A stretch of 50,651 nucleotides of DNA from Desulfobacteraceae bacterium (GCA_013003715.1 JABDIN010000068.1:1-50651), one strand, 5' to 3'. Positions 37,895-47,083 are shown, counted from the first letter of the stretch. Notes: generated from the sequence alone by a model not told the origin. Numbers and translations: made by a program.

Positions 37895-38158
37895 TCAGCA
37901 TGTAAACGGGTAGAAGTGATGATAACAGTATCCGCCCGGATCCCCGTACATGACTTCCGTCTCAATCATGCAACGGCTGATCATTTGTTTCGAAACCGAT
38001 TCATAGTCGGGCCGCTGTTCTTCTTTTTTTTTACAGGGCAAACAGATCGCCTCGTGATCGTAGACGGACAGAATACGCAGGGTATCCCGTGTCAACCCGT
38101 CCTCACATCGCGCGCATTTCGTGGCGCAGGATATTTTTTCTTCCCAATTTGATGCCAT
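37895..38158 (-). CDS. small cysteine-rich (zinc-ribbon-like) protein
   Basis: 87 residues from ATG 38158, chosen because AAAGGAG lies about 10 bases upstream; the frame extends to 38212 without a better site, and an ATG at 38167 is too close to the ribosome site. Two cysteine pairs, CATKCARC near 10-17 and ICLPC near 38-42, suggest a single zinc ribbon. The C-terminus GDPGGYCYHHFYPFTC adds two more cysteines and two histidines. I do not recognise the family. It is divergent from the MFS-mntP pair. Confidence 0.55.
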   Translation of the reverse strand: MASNWEEKISCATKCARCEDGLTRDTLRILSVYDHEAICLPCKKKEEQRPDYESVSKQMISRCMIETEVMYGDPGGYCYHHFYPFTC

Positions 38159-38346
38159 AACATTCATTCTCCTTTGGATAGTCCGATGCCAAGCACGGCT
38201 CTCCTTGACCATTAAAGTTTTACATTGGCAATATCAACTAATAAGTAATATAACATACCTCGTCAATATCCGTATCAGCGGATAGAAAAGAGCTGTGGCG
38301 TATATGCAAAAAAATACTTAACATAACAGGATCAGGTAAGTACGAT

Positions 38347-39783
38347 GTGAATCTTCACGAAATACAGGAGGACGCCGCCATCGATACCAATAGTCCCCAC
38401 ATGACGAAAAAATCTCCGCTTTCGATTCCCAATATACGATTGTTTATCATGTTCCGGGTCTTCTTCAATTCCCGTTTTTACTACCCGGTATTCACCATCC
38501 TGTTTCTAGATTTCGGTCTCACCATGTCTCAATTCGCACTGCTCAACGCGGCATGGGCGGCATCCATCGTTTTTGCCGAAGTCCCGTCCGGGGCCTTGGC
38601 CGACATCATCGGCCGCCGCAAACTGCTGGTGGCCACGGGGCTGCTGATGGTCGCGGAAATGCTAATCATATGCTTTGCGCCGCGATCCAATCCCACCATC
38701 CTGTTCATTGCCTTTTTGGCGAACCGTATACTCAGTGGAATGGCTGAAGCGGCGGCCAGTGGAGCTGATGAAGCACTGGCCTACGACAGTTTGAAACGTT
38801 ATGGAAACACCGATGACTGGGGCAGTGTGATCGAGATGCAGATGCGATGGAAATCCATCGCATTCATTGTCGCCATGAGTGTCGGCGCGGCCGTATACGA
38901 CCCTGCCCTCATGCAGGGGCTCAGTAACCGGCTCGGATTCGATCTCGTTATTACCCAGGCCGTGACCTTGAGAATCCCGCTGTTCATGACCCTGGTCATG
39001 GCGGTGCTGACCCTCGCGACCACGTTATCGATGAAAGAGGTTCACGAATCCGAAACGGGGACCCACACGCCGGGTGCCGATAAAGGTGAGAGCGTTACGT
39101 CACCGCCGGCATCCTCGGCTAAACAGGCCTTTGCCATGACCCTCAAGGCCGGCAGATGGATTCTGAGCACGCCCGCCGCCCTGGTACTGATTTTCGCGGG
39201 ATTGACCTTCGACGGGATCAGCAGAATGGTGATCACCCTTTCCAGCCAATATTACCGGTTGGTGAATATCCCTGAAGCCCTGTTCGGGTTGATCGGTGCG
39301 GCCATGGCTCTGTTGGGACTGGTGGTGCCGCGGCTGGCTTACCGAATGTCCGAACGCTTTTCACCCGGCTTCAATTTTATAGTTGTCGCCATACTATCGC
39401 TGGCCGGTCTTTGGGGCATGTCGGTCTTTATGCCGATCTGGGGCCTGCTTCCGGCCCTGGTACTGTTCAGCACCATGTATCTCACCGGATTCTTCATCAG
39501 TGACTATCTGAACAAGATGACATCCTCCGATCAGCGCGCCACCGTTCTGAGCTTCAAAGGGTTGTCCTTCAATCTCTTTTACGGCATTGTGGGAATCTTA
39601 TACTCAGTACTCCTGGCCCACACCCGTACCTCCGTCACTGGGGCTGATGGGATGTTGACGGAGCAGGCCACCGAGAACATCGTGTTTATAAAATCCTTCA
39701 CCTGGTTTCCATGGTCGCTGATAATAATGATCGTCGTCGTGGTTGTCTTTTCAAAAGTATATCCAACGCGGCAGGAGAGGTGA
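38347..39783 (+). CDS. MFS permease
   Basis: 478 residues starting at GTG 38347; Met19 (38401) is an alternative. An AGGAGG lies at codons 8-9, between the two, too far from Met19. Twelve hydrophobic helices, with MFS motif A in the loop between helices 2 and 3 (SGALADIIGRRKLLVATG) and a long central cytoplasmic loop about 230-265. This is the drug/metabolite antiporter-like branch, substrate not predictable. mntP starts 2 bp after its stop and shares the ribosome site GGAGAGG, so the two are cotranscribed. Confidence 0.85.
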   Translation: MNLHEIQEDAAIDTNSPHMTKKSPLSIPNIRLFIMFRVFFNSRFYYPVFTILFLDFGLTMSQFALLNAAWAASIVFAEVPSGALADIIGRRKLLVATGLLMVAEMLIICFAPRSNPTILFIAFLANRILSGMAEAAASGADEALAYDSLKRYGNTDDWGSVIEMQMRWKSIAFIVAMSVGAAVYDPALMQGLSNRLGFDLVITQAVTLRIPLFMTLVMAVLTLATTLSMKEVHESETGTHTPGADKGESVTSPPASSAKQAFAMTLKAGRWILSTPAALVLIFAGLTFDGISRMVITLSSQYYRLVNIPEALFGLIGAAMALLGLVVPRLAYRMSERFSPGFNFIVVAILSLAGLWGMSVFMPIWGLLPALVLFSTMYLTGFFISDYLNKMTSSDQRATVLSFKGLSFNLFYGIVGILYSVLLAHTRTSVTGADGMLTEQATENIVFIKSFTWFPWSLIIMIVVVVVFSKVYPTRQER

Positions 39784-39784
39784 G

Positions 39785-40372
39785 ATGCACCTGCTGAACC
39801 TTTACGCCATCGCAGTGGCCCTGGCAATGGATGCATTTGCCGTAGCCATTGCCACAGGGGTTACGCTCAAGTCCGTCAGTATGCGCCAGACGTTCCGGTT
39901 GGCCTGGCATTTCGGCCTCTTCCAGGCATTGATGCCGGTCATTGGATGGAGTGCCGGTCTGAGTATCCGGGACGCCATTGCTCAATTCGACCATTGGATA
40001 GCGTTTGTCTTGCTGGCATATGTGGGCGGGGGCATGATCCGGTCGGCGTTTAAAATGGAAAAAGATGAAAATGAGCAGAAAGACCCCACCAAAGGCATGA
40101 CCATGGTCATGCTGTCCATCGCCACCAGTATTGATGCCCTGGCCGTGGGTTTCAGTCTGTCGATTATCCATGTGTCGATTTGGACGCCGGCCGTCATCAT
40201 CGGTGTAGTGGCGGGCGTGTTCACCACCGCCGGCATTCATCTGGGAAAGGCCATTTCGACAACACCGCGGTTCAGCAAGTATGCCGAGGGATTCGGTGGC
40301 GTGGTGCTATTACTGATCGGCTTGAAAATTCTTGTGGAGCATGGCGTATTCAACAGTTGGGGCATTTTTTAG
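39785..40372 (+). CDS. mntP: manganese efflux pump MntP
   Basis: 195 residues from ATG 39785, 2 bp after the MFS stop; an in-frame extension to 39743 overlaps that gene and is unlikely. Six membrane helices with the family's paired acidic motifs: ALAMDAFAVAIATG near 11-24 and IATSIDALAVGFSLS near 112-126. MntP exports Mn2+ and prevents manganese toxicity. It is often controlled by a yybP-ykoY riboswitch, but here its tight coupling to the MFS gene leaves no room for a private leader, so any metal control must act upstream of 38347. Confidence 0.93.
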   Translation: MHLLNLYAIAVALAMDAFAVAIATGVTLKSVSMRQTFRLAWHFGLFQALMPVIGWSAGLSIRDAIAQFDHWIAFVLLAYVGGGMIRSAFKMEKDENEQKDPTKGMTMVMLSIATSIDALAVGFSLSIIHVSIWTPAVIIGVVAGVFTTAGIHLGKAISTTPRFSKYAEGFGGVVLLLIGLKILVEHGVFNSWGIF

Positions 40373-40454
40373 TTTCAAACCCTCGAGCATGAGTTTACAC
40401 AATGGAATGAAAAATTATCCAGCTCGCGGCTCAATTGGGAAAACGCCCCGCCCC

Positions 40455-41579
40455 TCATTCAATCAGGGATCTCACATAACGGGCGATGGCAAGACAGGAT
40501 GTCAGGCCCGGCGATTCAATTCCCAGCAGATTAACGACGCCCGGCAACCCCTTGCCGGATTCCTCTTGAATGAGAAAATCCCTCACACCATCGCCGGGTT
40601 TTTGCAATTTCGGACGTATACCGGCCATCTCCGGCTGCAACTGATCGGCGGTGATTCCCGGCAGATACCGTTGAGCGGCTTTCAGGAAACTCTCTTTCGC
40701 ACCGGGATCAACCGTGTAATCCATTGTTCGATCCGACAGGAACACGGCATTGGGGCCCAGCTTTGCGCGGCCTTTCACATCGATGGTGGCATGGATACCC
40801 AACCCCACGTTATCCGGCAGGGGAACGGGATAAACCAGGTGCCTGAGCGTGCCCCGGGACATATCGAGGCTGAAATATTCACCTTTCCAGAAGTGCTGGC
40901 GATAACCGTGGGCATCGATATCTATCCCCATTGATCGGGCAACGGCGTCGGCTTCAAGACCGGCACAATTGATGACATGGCCGGTGGAAAACGAATCCTG
41001 CTCACCGTCCGGATAACGAACCATCACCTGGTACCCCGCTTCCCGATCTTTTTTCTCAAGGCCGATCATTGTCGCCTGATAAATGATGTGAACCTGTTTT
41101 TTCTGCAGGCGGGAAACAAAAAACCGCATCAACCGGTGTGAATCGATGACACCGGTGGCCGGAGAGAATAGGGCGGCCACCGCCTTGACACCCGGCTCAA
41201 GTGAATTCACCTGGTTTTTGGATAAAAGGTCCAGTGTTTCAACTCCGTTGGCTTCGGCCTTGTCTCTCAATCGGTGCAGGTACTTTTCCTCTTGTTCCGT
41301 GGTGGCGACGATGAGCTTGCCGCACCTGTTGTGGGGAATTCGGTGTGTCCGGCACAGGTGGTATAATAACCGGTTGCCGTCAACACAGAACCTCGCTTTA
41401 AGTGAATTCTGCGGATAGTAGATGCCGGCGTGTATCACCTCGCTATTTCGGCTGCTGGTCTCTCGCCCGAAAGATGTATTTTTTTCAACGACAAAAACCG
41501 TTTTTCCCTGGGCGGAAAGCTCCACCGCCACGGCCAGGCCGATTACGCCGGCACCGATGATGGTCGCATCGACTTTCAT
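40455..41579 (-). CDS. L-2-hydroxyglutarate oxidase/dehydrogenase-like FAD protein
   Basis: 374 residues of the DAO flavoprotein family. The FAD dinucleotide fold starts at residue 6 with IIGAGVIGLAVAVELSAQGK. SSRNSEVIHAGIYYP (about 43-57) is the signature of L-2-hydroxyglutarate oxidoreductases (LhgO/L2HGDH). The C-terminus has MAGIRPKL and FLIQEESGKGLPGVVNLLGI, then ESPGLTSCLAIA, again typical. Predicted reaction: L-2-hydroxyglutarate to 2-oxoglutarate with electrons to quinone, a metabolite-repair or lysine/glutarate catabolic role. AAGGA lies just before the ATG. A palindromic MITE starts 43 bp upstream. Confidence 0.85.
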   Translation of the reverse strand: MKVDATIIGAGVIGLAVAVELSAQGKTVFVVEKNTSFGRETSSRNSEVIHAGIYYPQNSLKARFCVDGNRLLYHLCRTHRIPHNRCGKLIVATTEQEEKYLHRLRDKAEANGVETLDLLSKNQVNSLEPGVKAVAALFSPATGVIDSHRLMRFFVSRLQKKQVHIIYQATMIGLEKKDREAGYQVMVRYPDGEQDSFSTGHVINCAGLEADAVARSMGIDIDAHGYRQHFWKGEYFSLDMSRGTLRHLVYPVPLPDNVGLGIHATIDVKGRAKLGPNAVFLSDRTMDYTVDPGAKESFLKAAQRYLPGITADQLQPEMAGIRPKLQKPGDGVRDFLIQEESGKGLPGVVNLLGIESPGLTSCLAIARYVRSLIE

Positions 41580-41621
41580 ATTCCTTCCCGTATCATCCTA
41601 AAGGCACACTTTTAGCATAGT

Positions 41622-41768
41622 TAGTGTCCATCCAGAGATAATAGCTTGTGGTCCAGATCAAGGCCGCAGCGTTTTAGAAAACGCAGTCGTAATGGGCTTA
41701 CGTCGAGTATTTCTAAAACGCGAGAACGCAGATATGGGCCGCAAGATGCTATTTATAGATGGACACTA
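41622..41768. mobile_element. 147-bp palindromic MITE, family 2
   Basis: The left end TAGTGTCCATCCAGAGATA and the right end (minus strand) TAGTGTCCATCTATAAATA form terminal inverted repeats that continue imperfectly (AGC-TTGTGG against GCATCTTGCGG). In the centre, GCGTTTTAGAAA and TTTCTAAAACGC are perfect 12-bp arms, so the whole element can fold on itself. It has no coding capacity and no clear target duplication. It lies between the divergent LhgO-like and GHL-like genes and explains most of that 327-bp gap. A solo end is at 11320-11342. Confidence 0.8.
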
Positions 41769-41906
41769 GTTAAGGGTCAAGTATCCGCCAACAAGCGCCG
41801 ATATAAGGAATTACATTCGACGCGGCGGTAATTGGATGAACCTTGGCAATCCATATGCAATTCATACCGTATCTACCAGGATCGGTTTAAAGAGGAAATA
41901 AAAATC

Positions 41907-43466
41907 TTGGAAGCGACACATACCCTCCGACGGAAGCCACGATTAAACGACATTTTGCTGATGACAATGACCTTCTGCCTTTTTCTTATCATACCCTTAT
42001 GGGGGTTGCCTCTGGATCAGGTCAGGTCCATCTATGTCCCCGCGGATCGTATCTCGCAACGTATTGTGACTGAAATCATACACTACGCCGAAGAGATTCC
42101 CATCAACGCCGCGGTCCTGCATGTTAAGGATCCGTATGGCCGCCTGGCATGGAATGCCGGCCACCCTATTGCACAGAGCATCAAACAGCGGAATTACCGT
42201 GGCTCACTGCCCGCCATCGTCGACAAGTTGAAAGCCAACAATATCTGGACCATCGCCAAAATCGACGTGTTTGCCGACCATCTGCTGGTGGAAACGTATC
42301 CGGACCTGGGTATCGGAGATGCTTCCACCAATGGATCCTGGGCAGATCAAAACGGATTGCACTGGTCAAACCCATATGATCCCGTGGTTTGGGATTATAT
42401 TATTTCACTGGCAAAGGAAGTTGCCCAAATGGGGTTTGATGAAATCCAGTTCGACTATATCCGCTTTCCCAGCGACGGAAAGCTGTCGGCCATCGTCTAT
42501 CCCCGAAAGCTCAGCGGCATCACCCGGGCGCAGACCATCGGCCGGTTCCTAGAAAAGGCCTGTTCGGCACTCCATGAATCGGACGCGGTGATATCCGTGG
42601 ACCTATTCGGACTGGTGGCATGGAAAACCGATGATTTCGGTGTGGGCCAGGTCATCGAAGAGATTGCGCCCCACGTGGATGTCATCAGCCCCATGCTGTA
42701 CCCGTCCCATTTCCCAACGGGTTTTTTAGGTAAAAAGGAGCCTGGTAAATATCCCCATGAAATAATGGAAAAAAGTACCCGTCGGCTCCTGGCCCGCACG
42801 GACAGGCAGATCCGCCCCTGGATACAGGGTTTCTGGTACACACCGGAACAAATCACCGCCCAACTCAACGGCATAGAAGCGGCAGGTGTTAACAGCTGGT
42901 CTGTCTGGAGCCCGTCCGGGAACTATCGCCCCACCTATGCGGCACTCGCCTCCCGGTCGGATAAATCCCTAACGGAACCGGAGTTCTACGCGTCCATGGA
43001 CAAATTGCGGCACCATTTCGAACGTATCACCAAAGGGAACGAACGAATTGTGAATTTGACCAACTTTCACCATGGTTACACCATACTGGCCCTGGAAAGA
43101 TACCGGAAAGGGCAAACCGGTGAATATCATTACCCGGCTTCAATTGTCAGGACCCTGGATGAAGGCCTGATGGACCATATTATGAACCGCCGATCCATGC
43201 CCTTCGGGAAGATGACCCCCAAACATGTCAAGACGGCCAATTTGTCAACGCTTATGCTGAAAGATCTGGGGATGGATGCACGTCGAATGCGGCCCGGTCC
43301 CATCTACCTCGACTGGGAAAACGACTGCCGTTTTTCCCGGACTGTTCCCAACCAACGGCTGGATTACTACAAGTGGGCGGCCAAAATGGCCTTCTCCCCG
43401 CCTGAGCATATGTATATGAGTTCCCGGAAGCTGTTTGACGGTCAACGGCGGATCATGGTGGATTGA
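41907..43466 (+). CDS. putative glycoside-hydrolase-like (GHL, DUF4015-type) secreted or anchored protein
   Basis: 519 residues from TTG 41907, chosen because AGAGGA lies about 10 bases upstream and it leaves a basic tip (RRKPR) directly before a hydrophobic segment (ILLMTMTFCLFLIIPLWGLP), a signal peptide or anchor. The open frame extends to TTG 41832 without a ribosome site. The core (about 35-370) is a TIM-barrel-like GHL domain: INAAVLHVKDPYGRLAWN, MGFDEIQFDYIRFPSDGK (acidic FDYIRFP motif), VSVDLFGLVAW-type strand, DVISPMLYPSHF and WIQGFWYT. DUF4015 proteins are predicted glycosidases without a tested activity. The last about 140 residues, rich in His, Lys and Tyr, are an extension I cannot assign. 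Confidence 0.78.
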   Translation: MEATHTLRRKPRLNDILLMTMTFCLFLIIPLWGLPLDQVRSIYVPADRISQRIVTEIIHYAEEIPINAAVLHVKDPYGRLAWNAGHPIAQSIKQRNYRGSLPAIVDKLKANNIWTIAKIDVFADHLLVETYPDLGIGDASTNGSWADQNGLHWSNPYDPVVWDYIISLAKEVAQMGFDEIQFDYIRFPSDGKLSAIVYPRKLSGITRAQTIGRFLEKACSALHESDAVISVDLFGLVAWKTDDFGVGQVIEEIAPHVDVISPMLYPSHFPTGFLGKKEPGKYPHEIMEKSTRRLLARTDRQIRPWIQGFWYTPEQITAQLNGIEAAGVNSWSVWSPSGNYRPTYAALASRSDKSLTEPEFYASMDKLRHHFERITKGNERIVNLTNFHHGYTILALERYRKGQTGEYHYPASIVRTLDEGLMDHIMNRRSMPFGKMTPKHVKTANLSTLMLKDLGMDARRMRPGPIYLDWENDCRFSRTVPNQRLDYYKWAAKMAFSPPEHMYMSSRKLFDGQRRIMVD

Positions 43467-43546
43467 TCCTGATGTGATTAAACACACGGCATCGTTAGCA
43501 TATACGCATGGGATTCTGATCCCCTTCCGCTTCCCGCCATATGTCG

Positions 43547-43924
43547 CTATGCCGGATCCGGATTCACCCATGGCGGTGGTGATGTGACCACCGCAAAACG
43601 CAGTGTCTGCCCGCCCACCGGTTTTACACCGTGTTCGGCGCCGGGCGGTATCCACAGGCAGTCGCCCGGATTGAGTGTAAAGCTTTCCCCGTCGACCACT
43701 GCGTGCCCGATCCCCGAGAGCACGAAATAACAATGCTCCCGGTCCGGATGTAGGTCCGGTTCGGCCTCCCCCCCGGGATGAATTTCCACATTGAACAACA
43801 CGAAATTCTTCGCACCGGTCTCCTCACCCACCATGGTAAAGGCATTTGTAAGCGTATGCTTGGGGGGGCATACGGAATCCATTTCGGCAAGCCGGGACAC
43901 TCTGGCTTTTGAATACGATGTCAT
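43547..43924 (-). CDS. single-domain cupin protein
   Basis: 125 residues with one cupin barrel. Motif 1: GGEAEPDLHPDREHCYFVLSG (landmark HPDREHCYFVLSG, about 58-70); motif 2: LNPGDCLWIPPGAEHGV (about 84-100). Histidines and glutamate in motif 1 and the final histidine in motif 2 can bind a metal ion. GGGAGAA lies 6 bases before ATG 43924. It follows the DUF1786 gene on neither a shared nor an obvious operon; the 26-bp gap and the same strand suggest cotranscription from the DUF1786 promoter. Specific activity unknown. Confidence 0.85.
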   Translation of the reverse strand: MTSYSKARVSRLAEMDSVCPPKHTLTNAFTMVGEETGAKNFVLFNVEIHPGGEAEPDLHPDREHCYFVLSGIGHAVVDGESFTLNPGDCLWIPPGAEHGVKPVGGQTLRFAVVTSPPPWVNPDPA

Positions 43925-43950
43925 CGGAGTTCTCCCTTATATATAATCCA

Positions 43951-45027
43951 TTATAGATAAACCATGGGATCAAGATCCAGCCGTCGCCGCAGGGCCTCCA
44001 TCAAACCGACGGTACCGGTCATCATATTGTCCCCCCATGGGGCGCCCCAGGTGACAGGCAGCGGGATATCCTCCAGCAATCGACGCCGGGGGCCGGTGAT
44101 CACAAAGGCTTCGATCCGGTCAAAGCCGGGGGCACGCCTCAAGTAGGCACCATGTCCGCCTTGTTCGAGAATGGCCTGGTGGGACAAGGTTCCATCGGCC
44201 AGGGCGTGAATGGCTTTGTATATTCCATCCACGGTGATGTCCCGGGTATGGTATTCAAAAAAACCGCATAGCGCGCCGCGGTGCAAAACCGCTCCCACAG
44301 TATGGGAGGTGGCCACATCGAAAACGGCAATGGTTTCTTTATGCCGGACGGAAATATCCATGCTGGCACCGAGAATAGCGGCCATACCGCTGTCCATCAC
44401 ATAAATGTTCGTTGCGGGCAGACGACGTGCTGCAGCATCGATGGAAGATAACCGGTTCAATGTACCGGGAAGACTTTCGGCGTCAAACAGCAAGGATTCC
44501 GGGTAAGGTGACAACTCCAGGATACCGGTGAAGATGTTATGGCGGAAATCCAGATGTGACACACCGGCCGGCGCCACCCCGTGATCCTGGGCGCAGACCG
44601 CCACGGCGTCGAACTCAAAGGGCACGCCGAATCCCCGGACAAGCCGCTCGATACGGCCGGGTTGTATATCACCGATGGACAAACGGGTGAATCCACTGTT
44701 TATTTGATGTTCTGCGGCAGGGCCGTCACCAAGGATTCTTATCCCGTGCCCCTTCACCCGCTCCACCTCGTGATGAATGGTATTTGCGGCCGACGCCGAC
44801 ATGATGACAACGCTGGTGTTGGCCCGCTCGATCAAGGCCGCCGATACCGGGCCGCCCCCCATTTCGACGCCGTCCACCATAAGATTACCCGGCGTGCGTT
44901 CAATCAGGCCCGCCACATCCCGAACCGGTGAGATGACCACGGCCTTGTAATGCAGTTGTCCGGTGGTATCCACATAAAGGACATCCATGGTGCCGGCGCC
45001 GATATCAATCAGCAGAAATCGACTCAT
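43951..45027 (-). CDS. DUF1786 family protein (actin-like ATPase-fold candidate)
   Basis: 358 residues from ATG 45027 (AAGGGAAA upstream); the open frame to 45096 adds an unsupported extension. It begins FLLIDIGAGTMDVLYVD, a phosphate-1-like loop of the actin/hexokinase/Hsp70 superfamily, and later has FDVATSHTVGAVLHRG, a second phosphate-loop-like strand, and QGGHGAYLR. DUF1786 proteins occur in methanogens and deltaproteobacteria, sometimes annotated next to pyruvate-formate-lyase-activating genes; their function is not established. The gene is divergent from the ACT-domain sigma-54 activator across 198 bp and is followed by the cupin gene. Confidence 0.8.
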   Translation of the reverse strand: MSRFLLIDIGAGTMDVLYVDTTGQLHYKAVVISPVRDVAGLIERTPGNLMVDGVEMGGGPVSAALIERANTSVVIMSASAANTIHHEVERVKGHGIRILGDGPAAEHQINSGFTRLSIGDIQPGRIERLVRGFGVPFEFDAVAVCAQDHGVAPAGVSHLDFRHNIFTGILELSPYPESLLFDAESLPGTLNRLSSIDAAARRLPATNIYVMDSGMAAILGASMDISVRHKETIAVFDVATSHTVGAVLHRGALCGFFEYHTRDITVDGIYKAIHALADGTLSHQAILEQGGHGAYLRRAPGFDRIEAFVITGPRRRLLEDIPLPVTWGAPWGDNMMTGTVGLMEALRRRLDLDPMVYL

Positions 45028-45225
45028 TCGGTTTTCCCTTGTCTGGTGTGAATTTGACATTCTTTGACAGGCCAATCGCTTTGACCCGCATACCATACAA
45101 AATACTATTGGATTTTCAACTAAAATTCGTTAAGCTGAATTTCAGACGCACTTCGATGTCCGGGCTACCTTCTCCGCACTTTCCGTACCCAAAGGACCAT
45201 TTCCGATCATGACAGCGACGGCAAT

Positions 45226-46815
45226 ATGGACAAACTGAAACTTCAATTACTATTCGGAGACCGGCTGGGCATTGTTTTGGATCTGGCCACCATCATTGCT
45301 GAAAAGGGGTTGAACATCATCAGTATGGAGGTCATCAACCATGGAGACTTCACCGATGTTTTTCTGGAAATGGTTCACAACGATACCGATATTGATGAAA
45401 CCGAGCTTTTCAAAAGCCTGAAACTGATTCCCGACCTGCTGAAAATAAAAAAGATTTTAACCCTGCCGCAGGAAAAACGGGAGGAAGGGTACAAGGTGGT
45501 CCTGGACAGTGTCAGCGACGGGATCATCAGTGTCGACGAAAAAGGCCGTCTGACCACCATCAACAAGGTGGCACGAAAGTTCCTCAATTGCCAGGATACG
45601 GACGTGGTTGGCAAGGATATCACGACGCTGCCGCTGAAGGACAATGATCTCCTGGTCTGTTTGACGGATAAATCCCTTCGCCGCGTCAAAAAAAATGTGA
45701 TCACCGATAAGGGACGGTTCCGGTTCTTTTCTTCGTGCAAACCCATAAAAGACTCGTCCGACAGGGTGGTCGGCGCAGTTGAAATAATGAAAGATGTCAA
45801 GGAGATAAAAGCCCTTGCCCATGCCGTGTCAGAACCCGCGCAAATCACATTTACGGATATTATCGGTAAAAGCCCGGCCATCAACGCCGCCATCTCACTG
45901 GCCCAAAAAATAGCCGATACAGACGCGATCGTCTCCATCCGGGGAGAAAGCGGCACCGGCAAGGAGCTGTTCGCCCGTTCGATCCACGCCGAAAGTGACC
46001 GCACCGGCCCCTTTGTGCCCATCAATTGTGCAGCACTGCCGGAATCCCTTCTGGAAAGTGAGCTCTTCGGTTATGAAGGTGGCGCGTTCACCGGCGCTAA
46101 AAAACAGGGCAAACCCGGATTATTCGAAACCGCCACGGGTGGCACCGTGTTTCTGGACGAGATCGCGGAAACCCCGCTGCGCATGCAGGCGAAAATATTA
46201 CGGGTCATCCAGGAAAGACGGGTTCGGCGAATCAGCGGCACCACGGAAAAAGAGGTGGACACCCGTATTATCACCGCCACCAATAAAAACCTGGAGAAAA
46301 TGGTTGAGGAGCGGTTATTCCGCGAAGACCTGTACTACCGCATCAATGTGCTGCCCATCCATATCCCCCCATTGCGCCGGCGCATCGATGATCTGGTGAT
46401 CCTTACGGAACATTTTCTGTTCGGGCTCAGTTCGAAATTAAATAAAACCTTTCAGCAGGTCACGCCGGAAGCCATGCAAAAGCTGGCCTCTCATGACTGG
46501 CCGGGAAATGTCAGGGAACTTAAAAATGTGATAGAAAGAGCCGCCATTCTCACCGACAACGACCGGCTTACGGGTAATTCCATCCTGTTCAGTTTTGAGA
46601 TCGGAAAAACCATCAGGGGAAAGGACGGTCTTTCACACCTGGACGACAATCCATCGTCGCTTCGGGACCGATTGGCAGTGTACGAAAAAAAATTAATCGA
46701 GGAAGCGCTTTCCAAATCCCTCAGCATCCGGAAGACGGCAACACTATTGAAAATTTCACATACGGCACTTCTGAACAAGATCCGGCGGCACAACCTCAAC
46801 CTGGAAAGTAATTGA
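45226..46815 (+). CDS. ACT-PAS sigma-54-dependent activator (TyrR-like architecture), probable regulator of ald
   Basis: 529 residues. ACT domain 1-75 (LQLLFGDRLGIVLDLATIIA), an amino-acid-binding module; PAS about 85-190; AAA+ ATPase about 212-440 with Walker A GESGTGKE (from residue 240) and an intact GAFTGA loop (286-291), so it should contact sigma-54, unlike E. coli TyrR, which lost that function; C-terminal Fis/TyrR-type helix-turn-helix about 485-525 (IRKTATLLKISHTALLNKIR). It lies immediately upstream of ald, whose promoter region carries a good -24/-12 element and an inverted repeat. The likely ligand is an amino acid, plausibly alanine. No strong ribosome site precedes ATG 45226. 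Confidence 0.92.
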   Translation: MDKLKLQLLFGDRLGIVLDLATIIAEKGLNIISMEVINHGDFTDVFLEMVHNDTDIDETELFKSLKLIPDLLKIKKILTLPQEKREEGYKVVLDSVSDGIISVDEKGRLTTINKVARKFLNCQDTDVVGKDITTLPLKDNDLLVCLTDKSLRRVKKNVITDKGRFRFFSSCKPIKDSSDRVVGAVEIMKDVKEIKALAHAVSEPAQITFTDIIGKSPAINAAISLAQKIADTDAIVSIRGESGTGKELFARSIHAESDRTGPFVPINCAALPESLLESELFGYEGGAFTGAKKQGKPGLFETATGGTVFLDEIAETPLRMQAKILRVIQERRVRRISGTTEKEVDTRIITATNKNLEKMVEERLFREDLYYRINVLPIHIPPLRRRIDDLVILTEHFLFGLSSKLNKTFQQVTPEAMQKLASHDWPGNVRELKNVIERAAILTDNDRLTGNSILFSFEIGKTIRGKDGLSHLDDNPSSLRDRLAVYEKKLIEEALSKSLSIRKTATLLKISHTALLNKIRRHNLNLESN

Positions 46816-46886
46816 ACCATTGGCAACTTTTTGGACCACACCATCAAATCATTATAAACACGGGATCCCATCCAAATCTAAATAAT

Positions 46887-46908
46887 TTTGGTAATAAAAA
46901 TTGCCAAA
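46887..46908. promoter_or_regulatory. candidate upstream activating site for the sigma-54 activator
   Basis: TTTGGTAA-N6-TTGCCAAA, arms of 8 bp with a single mismatch, centred about 170 bp upstream of the -24/-12 element. An additional half-site TTGGCAA is at 46820-46826, and GGTTTG-N7-CAAACC lies nearer ald (about 47113-47131). Size and N6 spacing resemble TyrR boxes, though the bases differ. Confidence 0.45.
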
Positions 46909-46942
46909 CCATATCCGGGGGCAATGGGCATTCCCGATAAAA

Positions 46943-46971
46943 AAAGGTCGGTCCCAATGGGGACGCCCTTT
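46943..46971. terminator. possible hairpin terminator or structured element
   Basis: AAAGG-TCG-GTCCC-AATG-GGGAC-GC-CCTTT can fold with a small internal loop. A T-run follows only on the minus strand, so as a terminator of the activator gene it would be weak. Confidence 0.3.
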
Positions 46972-47067
46972 CCACTCAAACCGGCACAATAGTAACTATC
47001 TAATATTATTGCATTAGTCGTCAATTTAAAAAATCAATCGGTCAGAATCGCTGATAACCATGCAATC

Positions 47068-47083
47068 TGGCAGATTATTTGCT
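47068..47083 (+). promoter_or_regulatory. sigma-54 (-24/-12) promoter of ald
   Basis: TGGCAG-ATTAT-TTGCT matches the TGGCAC-N5-TTGCW consensus with one change and keeps the invariant GG-N10-GC spacing. Transcription would begin near 47094, about 90 bases before the ald ATG. Confidence 0.7.

Noticed and set aside
39743-39784. 14-codon N-terminal extension of mntP
   Set aside because: Overlaps the upstream MFS gene and lacks a ribosome site; ATG 39785 matches the family start.
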